Shown one piece after another: positions 43,003 to 50,062 of a DNA stretch of 50,062 nucleotides. The translations under genes were made by a program, and so were the position numbers. The notes beneath the pieces are model-generated. The model had not been told where the DNA came from. It did no database searches and saw only the letters and a program-made list of their open reading frames with translations. Every line of letters begins with the position of its first letter. Positions within the stretch are counted from its first letter, which is position 1. Where the stretch lies: assembly GCA_027488335.1 (NCBI GenBank), contig JAIYBU010000070.1:1-50062 (forward strand). Reading direction: 5' to 3'. This DNA is from Cytophagaceae bacterium (GTDB lineage Bacteria; Bacteroidota; Bacteroidia; Cytophagales; Spirosomataceae).

Positions 43003-44415
43003 TTAAAACTGAAAATAAATAAATTGATTTGAGGTAAACACGCCGAAAAAATAACAAAGCACCAACAAAACTGTGAATTTTAAATAAAATTGAGGGGTAT
43101 TTTGGGTACGGATTTGCCTCATAAATTTATCTTTCAATAGTAAAATAAGAATCAAAAACCAACAAAAGACCATTTCATTGGTGCTAAATGGCGTTGCTAC
43201 TATACTACAATAATTTTCAAAATGCAGAATCTTTGATAAAATTATCTTTGCATTACTCATTCCTTTGGCACGGAAAAACACCCAAGTCAGCATCACCAAC
43301 AAAAAAGTAAACGCTAAATTGAAAGTATTGATGAGGCGTTTTGAGAAATATTTTTCAGCGTTGAAAGGTGTATAACGGTTACGAATTTGTGCAAAAACCA
43401 GATAAATCCCGTGTAAAGCCCCCCAAACAATATATGTCCAAGCGGCACCATGCCACAAACCGCTCATCATAAAGACAAAGAAAAGATTGAAATATTTACG
43501 AAACTCCCCTACCCGATTTCCACCGAGCGGAATGTACAAATAATCTCGAAACCAACCCGAAAGAGAAATATGCCAACGACGCCAAAATTCACTAATCGAC
43601 CTCGAAGAATATGGAGCTTCAAAATTTTCCATGAGTTTAAAACCCATTACACGAGCTGCACCAATAGCAATATCTGAATAGCCCGAAAAATCGCAATAAA
43701 TCTGAAATGTAAAGAAGATGGTCGCTACCAAAAGCGTAAGTCCGTTGTGTTCGTAAGGATTATCATAAGAATAATCGACGACCATCGCCAGACGGTCGGC
43801 AATGACCACTTTTTTGAACATTCCCCAAGCCATTCGCATTAAACCCGCCTTCAGATTTTCAAAATCATAGTCAAACTTCTTATGAAACTGCCAAAGTACA
43901 TTTTGTGGGCGTTCGATTGGTCCTGCTACCAACTGTGGATAAAACATGACATAAAGAGCATAAATTGCAAAATCTTTTTCGGCTTTTTCATTACCACGAT
44001 ATACCTCTATAGTATAACTCATGGCTTGAAATGTATGAAAAGAAAGACCTATTGGCAATAAAATCTTTAAAAGTTCAAGTTGAGTCGATACCCCTAAATA
44101 AAAGAAAGCATTATTGATGTTTTCGACGAAGAAATCATAATATTTAAAATAAGCCAAAAAGCCAATATTGGAGATTAAACTCAGCACCAAAAGCCATTTT
44201 CGCCGAGAACCATGGGTATTTTCAATCCAAATTCCTGCATAATAATCTACCACAATCGTGACGAACAAAATCAGGATGTAAATTGGCTGAAAAACTGCAT
44301 AAAAATAACAACTCGCCAAAAGCAACAGCCAGATTCGTCCACGGTGTGGCAGACTGAAATAAGCCAAAGTAACAACTATAAAGAAAAAAACAAATGGTAG
44401 CGAATTGAATAACAT
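43003..44415 (-). CDS. MBOAT O-acyltransferase, AlgI-like
   Basis: A 470-residue inner-membrane acyltransferase with about ten helices. MBOAT motifs are clear: PIGLSFHTFQAMSYTIEVYRG (121-141) split over the SFHTFQ core, FWRRWHISLSGWFRDYLYIP with H282, and the catalytic H322 in SGLWHGAAWT. It moves acetyl groups from the cytoplasm to a periplasmic acceptor, as AlgI does for alginate. I chose ATG 44415 (MLFNSLPF), the usual AlgI-family start, over ATG 44442. The AlgJ-like partner follows directly, so the two form an operon for O-acetylation of a surface polysaccharide whose identity is unknown. Confidence 0.92.
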   Translation of the reverse strand: MLFNSLPFVFFFIVVTLAYFSLPHRGRIWLLLLASCYFYAVFQPIYILILFVTIVVDYYAGIWIENTHGSRRKWLLVLSLISNIGFLAYFKYYDFFVENINNAFFYLGVSTQLELLKILLPIGLSFHTFQAMSYTIEVYRGNEKAEKDFAIYALYVMFYPQLVAGPIERPQNVLWQFHKKFDYDFENLKAGLMRMAWGMFKKVVIADRLAMVVDYSYDNPYEHNGLTLLVATIFFTFQIYCDFSGYSDIAIGAARVMGFKLMENFEAPYSSRSISEFWRRWHISLSGWFRDYLYIPLGGNRVGEFRKYFNLFFVFMMSGLWHGAAWTYIVWGALHGIYLVFAQIRNRYTPFNAEKYFSKRLINTFNLAFTFLLVMLTWVFFRAKGMSNAKIILSKILHFENYCSIVATPFSTNEMVFCWFLILILLLKDKFMRQIRTQNTPQFYLKFTVLLVLCYFFGVFTSNQFIYFQF

Positions 44416-44541
44416 TGAATGCCGATGAGTGTCTGATTGCAAATTATATATTCAAAGTTCATTCTAAATATTAAAGTTTCAAAGCATTTTAGCTTAGAAT
44501 CATCAATTTTCAGTTTTTCTAAATGTTTTTTCTGACTGATA

Positions 44542-44573
44542 TTTGACTTTTAAAATCTAAACCGCTATATTTG
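44542..44573 (+). promoter_or_regulatory. Promoter of tRNA-Arg
   Basis: TTTG (44542-44545) and TATATTTG (44566-44573) with a 20-base spacer are a textbook Bacteroidota -33/-7 pair, ending 12 bases before the tRNA. Confidence 0.7.
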
Positions 44574-44585
44574 CACCATGATTTA

Positions 44586-44659
44586 GGCCCTATAGCTCAG
44601 CTGGATAGAGCAACAGATTTCTAATCTGTAGGTCTTTGGTTCGAATCCAAATGGGGTCA
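44586..44659 (+). tRNA. tRNA-Arg (anticodon UCU)
   Basis: A 74-base cloverleaf. The acceptor stem GGCCCTA pairs with TGGGGTC (two wobbles) plus discriminator A. The anticodon stem ACAGA/TCTGT encloses loop TTTCTAA with anticodon TCT, which reads AGA. The T-arm TTTGG-TTCGAAT-CCAAA is perfect. CCA is not encoded. It has its own promoter and terminator. Confidence 0.95.
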
Positions 44660-44675
44660 CTTATAATTATTCAAC

Positions 44676-44711
44676 AAAAAAGCACTTATACTGTATTATA
44701 AGTGCTTTTTT
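44676..44711 (+). terminator. Rho-independent terminator after tRNA-Arg
   Basis: A-run plus GCACTTATA (44676-44690) pairs with TATAAGTGC (44697-44705), followed by T6. Confidence 0.85.
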
Positions 44712-44859
44712 GTTTTTACAAAATTGTTAGCAATTATTGAATTGTTATTAATGCAATAAAAATAACCAAATGATTACTATAAAAGCTTTCATTTAGTTAT
44801 TTTTAGAAATACAATATAAAGTGAATTCTTAAATCAATAATTTCAAAAGTTATTGAGTC

Positions 44860-46593
44860 CTATTTTCCACACTTACAAAGAGGATGGTCTTTGGTTAATA
44901 CAATTGGAACAATGAAACTGCTTGTTGTACCCGTATTGACTAACTTAGTGTACTCAGGGTATGAGGTTGCTCTGGCATACATTTCTGCATTATCAGGTAG
45001 GTAAGCAATGAGCTTAGTTTTCCCATCACTTTCGTCATAATTTACACTGCCTAAGTATTGCCATGAACTCTGCAAATTCGATTGTCCAGCTATACTAACA
45101 AAATAACATTCAATACCTATATTATAAGGTTTTATTTCAATTGGACAATCATTTTCACAGTTTACCGATGGATAAATTGTTTTTAACTTAGTGTATTTTC
45201 GTTTAGCTTCAAAAGTATAAGAAGGAACATTTGAAGATAAATCTTTAATTTCAAATACCTTAATTTCACCATCAATATTAACTTTAAGTATTAGCTTTTC
45301 AGTTATTGGAGGAATATTCGAAAAGGATGTTTGATAAATATTTTTTTGTCCTGTTGCAGGAAATGAGTTCAAATAACCACTTCCATATATTACAGCATTG
45401 CCAACTAAATATAGTTCATAGTCATAGGCAAAACCAGAAGATATGTAAGAACTATTAATAGTAGCAACTTGAGGAAGGTCATCTGTTAATTGCAAATTGA
45501 TGTAAAAACCTCTAACTCCAGTATAACCAGGAGGGTCCAATTTTACATCAATCCCAGGAATATAGGCAAATTTTTCTCCCCAGCCTTCACCGACAGCATA
45601 CCAAGTTAAGTGATTGGTCTGAAATGTAGCATAATATTCATCCCCTTTTTGAATAATAGTACCTTCTTTCTCATAAGTCCATTTAGCAGATGTTTCATTA
45701 TAACTGAAAACTGATGTTTTGTCACCAACTTTATACTTTATCTTTGTTTTTGGATTAATTGTATTGGCATTTATCTCAAAAGAAATATCAATAGGCTGAT
45801 TAAAGTTTGTTACTTTATTTCCATTGGCATCAGTCAATTCTATCGAAGCAAATGCTATTGGAAATATTGTGGTTTTTACATCCTTTGCCCCATTAGGTCC
45901 TTGCTCAAGCGTTACGAAATTCCCTCCAGGTAACGACTTTGCAGCTTCTTTTGATTCACCTGAAAAGCTTGCGACTGTTGTTTGCAAATTGCCTGTTAAT
46001 ATGTTTCCTTTACTATCTTTAAAAATTGTACCTTTATCAATTTCAACAAGCGTGGTATTCTGACCATTTTGTAGTTCGATTACTTTATCTTGTTTACTCC
46101 CTGTTCCTGCCGTCGAGTTTAGAGTTGATTGATTAATGGCCGCTCCTACTGGCAATGCACTTGTTTTTACTAATAAAATTTCGACTGGAGCATTACTTAC
46201 TCCAATAAGTGTAACTTCTCGACTACTCGCAAGATACCCATCAGCACGAATGACTATTTTAAAGTTGACAGGATTCGCTACAGTTGGTGTTACATTTCGT
46301 AACCCCAAATAAACACTTGGTCCTTTCTTGGAATAAGTTGTTTTGGCTTCACCTTCAAAGTTTATGACATTGGCGGCTTGTGTACCTATGATTTCAATAT
46401 TGATTTTGTCTAATATTAATTGCCCCGTCTTTGCATCTTTTACTTGTGCTTCTATAAATGAATCGGCTGGTTTATAGTTTAAAATAAACTTTAAATCTTT
46501 GGTCACATCAATATTTTTCAAATCGCTGCAGGCAACAAAGAAGAGCGAGATAAACAAAAAATTTACGATTATTCTGAAATGTATATTTTTCAT
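44860..46593 (-). CDS. Large lipoprotein of unknown function
   Basis: A 577-residue lipoprotein. The N-terminus ends in a lipobox (FVAC, Cys22), so it is lipidated and held in the inner or outer membrane; there is no surface-export signal I can identify after the Cys. The body is beta-rich with an early carboxypeptidase-like or Ig-like region (about 35-130). A middle region (about 235-330) contains SFEINANTINPKTKIKYK, SAKWTYEKEG and TNHLTWYAVG, a pattern found in CILP/FAM171-like extracellular domains. I recognise no enzyme motif. It is followed on the minus strand by a tRNA region and preceded 21 bases upstream by a small beta-barrel protein gene, with which it probably forms an operon. Confidence 0.75.
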   Translation of the reverse strand: MKNIHFRIIVNFLFISLFFVACSDLKNIDVTKDLKFILNYKPADSFIEAQVKDAKTGQLILDKINIEIIGTQAANVINFEGEAKTTYSKKGPSVYLGLRNVTPTVANPVNFKIVIRADGYLASSREVTLIGVSNAPVEILLVKTSALPVGAAINQSTLNSTAGTGSKQDKVIELQNGQNTTLVEIDKGTIFKDSKGNILTGNLQTTVASFSGESKEAAKSLPGGNFVTLEQGPNGAKDVKTTIFPIAFASIELTDANGNKVTNFNQPIDISFEINANTINPKTKIKYKVGDKTSVFSYNETSAKWTYEKEGTIIQKGDEYYATFQTNHLTWYAVGEGWGEKFAYIPGIDVKLDPPGYTGVRGFYINLQLTDDLPQVATINSSYISSGFAYDYELYLVGNAVIYGSGYLNSFPATGQKNIYQTSFSNIPPITEKLILKVNIDGEIKVFEIKDLSSNVPSYTFEAKRKYTKLKTIYPSVNCENDCPIEIKPYNIGIECYFVSIAGQSNLQSSWQYLGSVNYDESDGKTKLIAYLPDNAEMYARATSYPEYTKLVNTGTTSSFIVPIVLTKDHPLCKCGK

Positions 46594-46614
46594 AGCTGTT
46601 GAGTTTTCTTTTGA

Positions 46615-47298
46615 CTATTTTTGTTTTAGAATACGATAAGAAAAACCAAGTTTAACTACAGGATATAGGTAAAGTGGCTTTAAATTTGTTTGAAGTTGGG
46701 GGGCTTGTTTAGCAGTAGGCTCAATTGAACCAGTACCGTTCATTGTTATTAGCGGTGAGCCCGTATATAAAACGCCAAAATCAAAAAGAACTCTAAAAGC
46801 TCCATTATTTGGGTTTCCAAGTGAAATTCCTGCATAAGGTGCTATTTTCTTATAGTTTATTTTTAAACCAAGCGTTCCTGTTTCTTCAGGCGTGAAAATT
46901 CTATCGTTAAATTTTAGATTACTCTTAGGTAAAAGAGAAATATCTACTGTATTCATGTTGTAGAACACGCCAAGGTTTAAAGCTAAAAACTTTTTAAAAG
47001 GGAAGTAATCAACCAATACTCCAACATTACCTAACTTAAGTTTAGCATCATATTGGACTTTGCCTTCTTCAACATCTTTGCCTTGGTCAAAAATGAAGAT
47101 ATCATTCTTTTTATAGTTAAAGAGAGAAGCACTGGCTCGTAGATTGATTCTTTTTTTGAGTCTGTATGAAAATTCGGGAGAGATACCTGTTGTACCTACT
47201 TTAAGTGCCAACGACAATCTATTGGTTTTGGATAGATTCGGCTCTTGTGCAAAGGCCCCTATATTTAATAGGAAAAGTAAAGTGATAAGTGTTTTCAT
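46615..47298 (-). CDS. Outer-membrane beta-barrel protein, unknown function
   Basis: A 227-residue secreted protein with a signal peptide (cleavage after about residue 17, GAFAQ). The remainder alternates polar and hydrophobic residues as in a small 8-10-stranded barrel: RLSLALKVGTTGISPEFSYRL, then KRINLRASASLF, and a C-terminal LYPVVKLGFSYRI strand. It is encoded just before the large lipoprotein, 21 bases away, so the two may work together in the outer membrane. No specific family is recognised. Confidence 0.75.
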   Translation of the reverse strand: MKTLITLLFLLNIGAFAQEPNLSKTNRLSLALKVGTTGISPEFSYRLKKRINLRASASLFNYKKNDIFIFDQGKDVEEGKVQYDAKLKLGNVGVLVDYFPFKKFLALNLGVFYNMNTVDISLLPKSNLKFNDRIFTPEETGTLGLKINYKKIAPYAGISLGNPNNGAFRVLFDFGVLYTGSPLITMNGTGSIEPTAKQAPQLQTNLKPLYLYPVVKLGFSYRILKQK

Positions 47299-47700
47299 GC
47301 TATGCTAATTAATGAAAAGTAAAAATTGATTCTTTGTACTCAATTACTTGCATGTAAATATATCGCTTTATATTATGTTTTAAAACTTAATTTGTACCGT
47401 TTTGCTAAAATGATAAAAATAGACGCCATTTGAATAAAAGCAACCAAAGAATCTACGTTTTTTAGCTCTATTTGGCTAAACGTCTATAGAAATTACACCA
47501 AGCAAAAAATTTTTCAACTTGCCAACCAATCTTTTTTAGAATAAAATCATGTTTAATTTGTGTTGACTATACTTATAGTTTTCTAAAAAATTACAATCAT
47601 AGAAACTAATCAAAAGATTTTTTTAATAAAAATCTTTTTTACTTTATATTCACAATCCTTGAGGAATATTCTCTTCGTTTTTACAAGAAAAAAATACTAT
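47299..47700. other. AT-rich divergent intergenic region
   Basis: About 400 bases between two divergent genes. It holds a candidate -7 box for the barrel/lipoprotein operon (TATATTTA on the minus strand, 47355-47362) and a distant ATAGACG/CGTCTAT inverted repeat around 47427 and 47479. No convincing ORF or RNA gene was seen. Confidence 0.45.
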
Positions 47701-48225
47701 ATGGCTCTTATTTTACCGGTTTTAGGAAAAATGCCTCAGAATGGCAAAAATTGTTGGTTTGCACCAAATGCAACAATCGTGGGGGATGTAACGATGGGTA
47801 AAGATTGCACGGTGTGGTTTAATGCCGTTGTACGTGGCGATGTAAATTCAATCATCATGGGCAACCGTGTGAATATTCAAGATGGTGCAGTGATACATTG
47901 TACTTATCAAAAATCGAAAACTATTATCGGTAATAATGTGAGTATCGCCCATAATGCGGTGGTGCATGGCTGCACGATTGAAGATGAAGTTTTGGTTGGA
48001 ATGGGAGCAATTATTATGGATGGAGCGGTTATTGGCAAAAACTCAATTATTGCCGCAGGGGCAATCATAACTCAAAATACAGTTGTACCAGCAGGAAGTA
48101 TTTATGCGGGAAATCCAGCGAAGTTTTTGAAGGCGGTAACGCCCGAACTCGGAGAAGTTTTTATGAGAACCGCCAACAATTATGTGATGTATGCAAGTTG
48201 GTTTAAAGAGAGTTCTGAGTGCTGA
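47701..48225 (+). CDS. Gamma-class carbonic anhydrase (left-handed beta-helix)
   Basis: A 174-residue hexapeptide-repeat protein. The three zinc-binding histidines of gamma-carbonic anhydrases are present: H66 in VIHCTY, H84 and H89 in IAHNAVVHG. Isoleucine/valine-spaced hexapeptide repeats run from about 24 to 150. As a trimer it would hydrate CO2, or serve an acyltransferase-like role as in some YrdA/PaaY relatives. I chose ATG 47701; the upstream extension is not family-like. The last five codons and stop are inside the outer arm of a large inverted repeat, so the C-terminus ESSEC may be repeat-derived. Confidence 0.88.
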   Translation: MALILPVLGKMPQNGKNCWFAPNATIVGDVTMGKDCTVWFNAVVRGDVNSIIMGNRVNIQDGAVIHCTYQKSKTIIGNNVSIAHNAVVHGCTIEDEVLVGMGAIIMDGAVIGKNSIIAAGAIITQNTVVPAGSIYAGNPAKFLKAVTPELGEVFMRTANNYVMYASWFKESSEC

Positions 48226-48335
48226 CGGGGTCGCCCGTGCGATTCTAAGTGTTGGATTTAAAAAGTTAGTTCAGAGAAAAATGTAATCACTCAACATCGC
48301 ACGGGCGACCCCGTCAGAATTCAGCACTCAGAACT
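48211..48335. repeat. Nested inverted repeat between carbonic anhydrase and dedA
   Basis: A perfect 21-bp GC-rich inverted repeat (48223-48243 and 48296-48316) is nested inside a second perfect 13-bp pair (AGTTCTGAGTGCT at 48211-48223 and its complement at 48323-48335). The right side has six extra bases (GAATTC). The 52-base centre has imperfect copies of the outer arm. It is MITE-like and may also terminate both convergent genes. Confidence 0.75.
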
Positions 48336-48338
48336 ATT

Positions 48339-48974
48339 TTACATATCGCTCAACTCTTTCTTAGCATTCAGATAACCTCTAATGACAGTGAAAGTTGTGA
48401 TTCCTAAGAAGAAGAAGATAATATATTGAACGTAATCGACAATCCAAGGAAATTTTTCTCCAAAATAAAAGCCACCACCAACCAAAACAACCGTCCAAAT
48501 TAATCCACCTAAAATATTGTAAAGCATAAATTTATAAAAATTCATTTTTACAATTCCTGCTAAAATTGGTGAAAATGTGCGAACAACAGGCAAAAAACGA
48601 GCTATAATTAGTGTTTGACTACCGTATTTTTCAAAATATTTACGAGTATTTTCGATGTATTTTTTCTTAAAAAATAGCGAATCAGGTCGGTTTTGTATAT
48701 TATCTCCGAAATACCTACCTATGATGTACCCCAAAAGTGACCCCAGCACAGCCGCCGCAAAGACACAAGCCATCAATAAAGTTACTGGAACATCTAACAG
48801 CCTTGTACCACAAAATACCCCTGAAAGAAAGAGTAGGTAATCGCCAGGAAGAAAGAATCCAAAAATTATTCCATTTTCAATAAAAATAATTAAAGTAATT
48901 GTAATCAACCCTCCCGTCCGAATTAACTCCTCGGAATCCATCAAATATTTAAACCATTCGCTAATCTGTTCCAT
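48339..48974 (-). CDS. DedA/SNARE-associated family membrane protein
   Basis: A 211-residue inner-membrane protein of the DedA family, now known to include lipid transporters such as undecaprenyl-phosphate flippases. Conserved features are the early FIENGIIFGFFLPGD, the middle GYIIGRYFG and the arginine-containing ARFLPVVRTFSPILAG (about 125-140), followed by GGLIWTVVLVGGG. Four to five hydrophobic segments are visible. I chose ATG 48974 (MEQISEWF); a longer start at 49016 adds an uncharacteristic tail. It converges on the carbonic anhydrase gene across a nested inverted repeat. Confidence 0.88.
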   Translation of the reverse strand: MEQISEWFKYLMDSEELIRTGGLITITLIIFIENGIIFGFFLPGDYLLFLSGVFCGTRLLDVPVTLLMACVFAAAVLGSLLGYIIGRYFGDNIQNRPDSLFFKKKYIENTRKYFEKYGSQTLIIARFLPVVRTFSPILAGIVKMNFYKFMLYNILGGLIWTVVLVGGGFYFGEKFPWIVDYVQYIIFFFLGITTFTVIRGYLNAKKELSDM

Positions 48975-49040
48975 CGAAAAATATTTTGTCAGTTCAGTTG
49001 TCCGTTTATCAAACAATTGGTTTTTGTTGTGAAGTTTATT

Positions 49041-49471
49041 CTACTCTACTTTTGGCTCATTTAACTCAATTACGTAGTCATCTGGGACTATCACATATCT
49101 CTGAAATGCTCTATCAAAACGTTTTCGAAGCACGTAAGGCAAACGCTTCTCTTTCAAAAAAGTCTCAATCTTATCAGCCGAATTTTTCGGAATCGTCAAC
49201 GAAAAATGCCCTCCATTTTTATCATTGTTAGTCATTGGCTCATTTCACCCAAGCAATAAATGCGGTGCAATCTGAAACAAACGTCTGATAGCCACCAAAT
49301 TATCTGGCATATCAACGGGGTTTAGGCCTATAATTTCTCGGTAAAATTTTGCACTTTCTCGTAAGTCTTTTACATAAAGTCCTACGGTAGTTATAGTCTT
49401 ATATTTCGATAGCCAATTGGCTTTGAGTAAGACTCACCGAAGTGGTCAGCAATAAAAAAACAGTTGTTCAT
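49041..49471 (-). pseudogene. Decayed VOC/glyoxalase-family gene
   Basis: Pieces of one exported VOC-fold protein are spread over two or three frames. The start MNNCFF (ATG 49471) leads into a T7 run; one frame onwards reads a signal-peptide tail, LLTTSVSLTQSQLAIEI. The next piece, in another frame, is KTITTVGLYVKDLRESAKFY, then REIIGLNPVDMP and FQIAPHLLLG, followed by an in-frame TGA (49245-49247). The same frame then continues as NEPMTNNDKNGGHFSLTIP and ends YVIVPDDYVIELNEP, the normal C-terminus of a glyoxalase/bleomycin-resistance fold. So there are at least one or two frameshifts plus a nonsense codon. The last 64 codons alone are open but are unlikely to be a separate gene. Confidence 0.7.
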
Positions 49472-49600
49472 CTAAAATAATTCATTGACCTTGTTTTGGC
49501 CATTTGTTATTGGTAAAAAGTATTATAAATCATGTCCAAATAACCAAGTTTGGTTGGTTATATCATAGTAACCTGTAAATCAGTAACTAATCAATTAATA

Positions 49601-50062
49601 TTAAGCTATTTCTGCCAGTTCTAACCAACGAAACTCTTTTTCTTCAATCAGATTTGATACTTCTTCAAATTCCTTTGCCCAAGCTGCCAATTCTTCGTGC
49701 GAGCCTTCTCCCGCATTCATTTTTTCGACTAAAGTATTTTTTTTCTTTTCTAAATTCTCTATTTCTGAGCCTAAGTTATCGTATTCTTTTTGTTCTTTGA
49801 ACGTCAATTTACGTTTAGGCTCGCTTGATTGTAATACAGGCACAGGTGTTGGGATAGTGGATTTAGCGGTAGACCGTCTTTCTTTTTCAGCCAATTCTTG
49901 TTCTTCTTTTTCTTCCTTCCACGAACGATAATCTGTATAATTCCCTGGATAATCTCTAATATATCCGTCACCTTCAAAAACAAAAAGATGCTCAACTAAT
50001 TTATCCATAAAATAGCGGTCGTGCGATACAACTAACAAACAACCACCAAAATTCAACAAGAA
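49601..50062 (-). CDS. uup: ABC-F family ATPase, C-terminal part (Uup-like)
   Basis: The gene enters from the right edge; only its last 153 codons are visible. LLVVSHDRYFMDKLVEHLFVFEG contains the H-loop of the second ATPase domain of ABC-F proteins (split here as VVSHDRYF). A linker rich in Glu, Lys, Ser and Pro follows, then a C-terminal coiled coil (about the last 75 residues, LTFKEQKEYDNLGSEIENL and on), the ABC_tran_CTD DNA-binding-type tail typical of Uup. ABC-F proteins act on ribosomes or DNA rather than in transport. The frame stays open to the last base, and the leftmost Met-like start is only an internal TTG. Confidence 0.85.
   Translation of the reverse strand, partial: FLLNFGGCLLVVSHDRYFMDKLVEHLFVFEGDGYIRDYPGNYTDYRSWKEEKEEQELAEKERRSTAKSTIPTPVPVLQSSEPKRKLTFKEQKEYDNLGSEIENLEKKKNTLVEKMNAGEGSHEELAAWAKEFEEVSNLIEEKEFRWLELAEIA

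Noticed and set aside
1..50062. CRISPR arrays, rRNA genes, prophage or conjugative elements
   Set aside because: No regularly spaced direct repeats, rRNA-like segments, integrases, capsid or transfer genes were seen.

Overview
The window looks like chromosome from a low-GC member of the Bacteroidota, most likely a Cytophagales-type bacterium. The signs are: TonB-dependent receptors with STN and carboxypeptidase-like regulatory domains, paired ECF sigma factors and FecR anti-sigma factors with DUF4974 tails, promoters of the TTTG/TAnnTTTG type, a PTA-fused malic enzyme and many AT-rich palindromic intergenic repeats. The genus cannot be fixed from this sequence. No rRNA, CRISPR array, phage or complete insertion sequence was seen.

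Layout. 1-7.1 kb is housekeeping: exbD (cut by the window edge) and exbB, a secreted M28 peptidase, recQ and an ABC exporter. 7.2-27 kb is a carboxylate-uptake and catabolism locus built from two copies of a sigma factor/FecR/TonB-receptor module. Module 1 is followed by a TcuA-like tricarballylate dehydrogenase, a PrpF/GalD-type isomerase with a signal peptide, a DMT permease and an ACS-type MFS permease. Module 2 is followed by an AEC permease, a DctA-like symporter and malic enzyme. The two modules share hairpins at equivalent positions. 27.1-29.6 kb is a separate outer-membrane beta-barrel receptor.

29.6-40.6 kb is an inorganic-sulfur locus: an ArsR-family repressor, a TauE permease, a SAM methyltransferase, two CstB-like persulfide dioxygenase-rhodanese proteins, a thiosulfate transporter split into two YeeE/YedE halves, a Tat-exported SoxB-like hydrolase, a TsdA-like dihaem cytochrome, an AraC regulator and small membrane proteins. 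A 22-bp imperfect palindrome occurs in front of arsR, tauE and the second cstB-like gene and is the best candidate for the ArsR operator. Together these genes would import thiosulfate or sulfane sulfur, oxidise persulfide to sulfite and thiosulfate, export sulfite, and oxidise thiosulfate in the periplasm.

40.7-44.4 kb holds a PseC-like sugar aminotransferase and a convergent MBOAT/AlgJ-like acetylation pair. 44.6 kb has tRNA-Arg(UCU). 44.9-50 kb has a lipoprotein plus outer-membrane barrel pair, a gamma-carbonic anhydrase, DedA, a decayed VOC/glyoxalase pseudogene and the 3' end of an ABC-F (Uup-like) gene. Several gene boundaries hold palindromic repeats, two of which reach into coding sequence.
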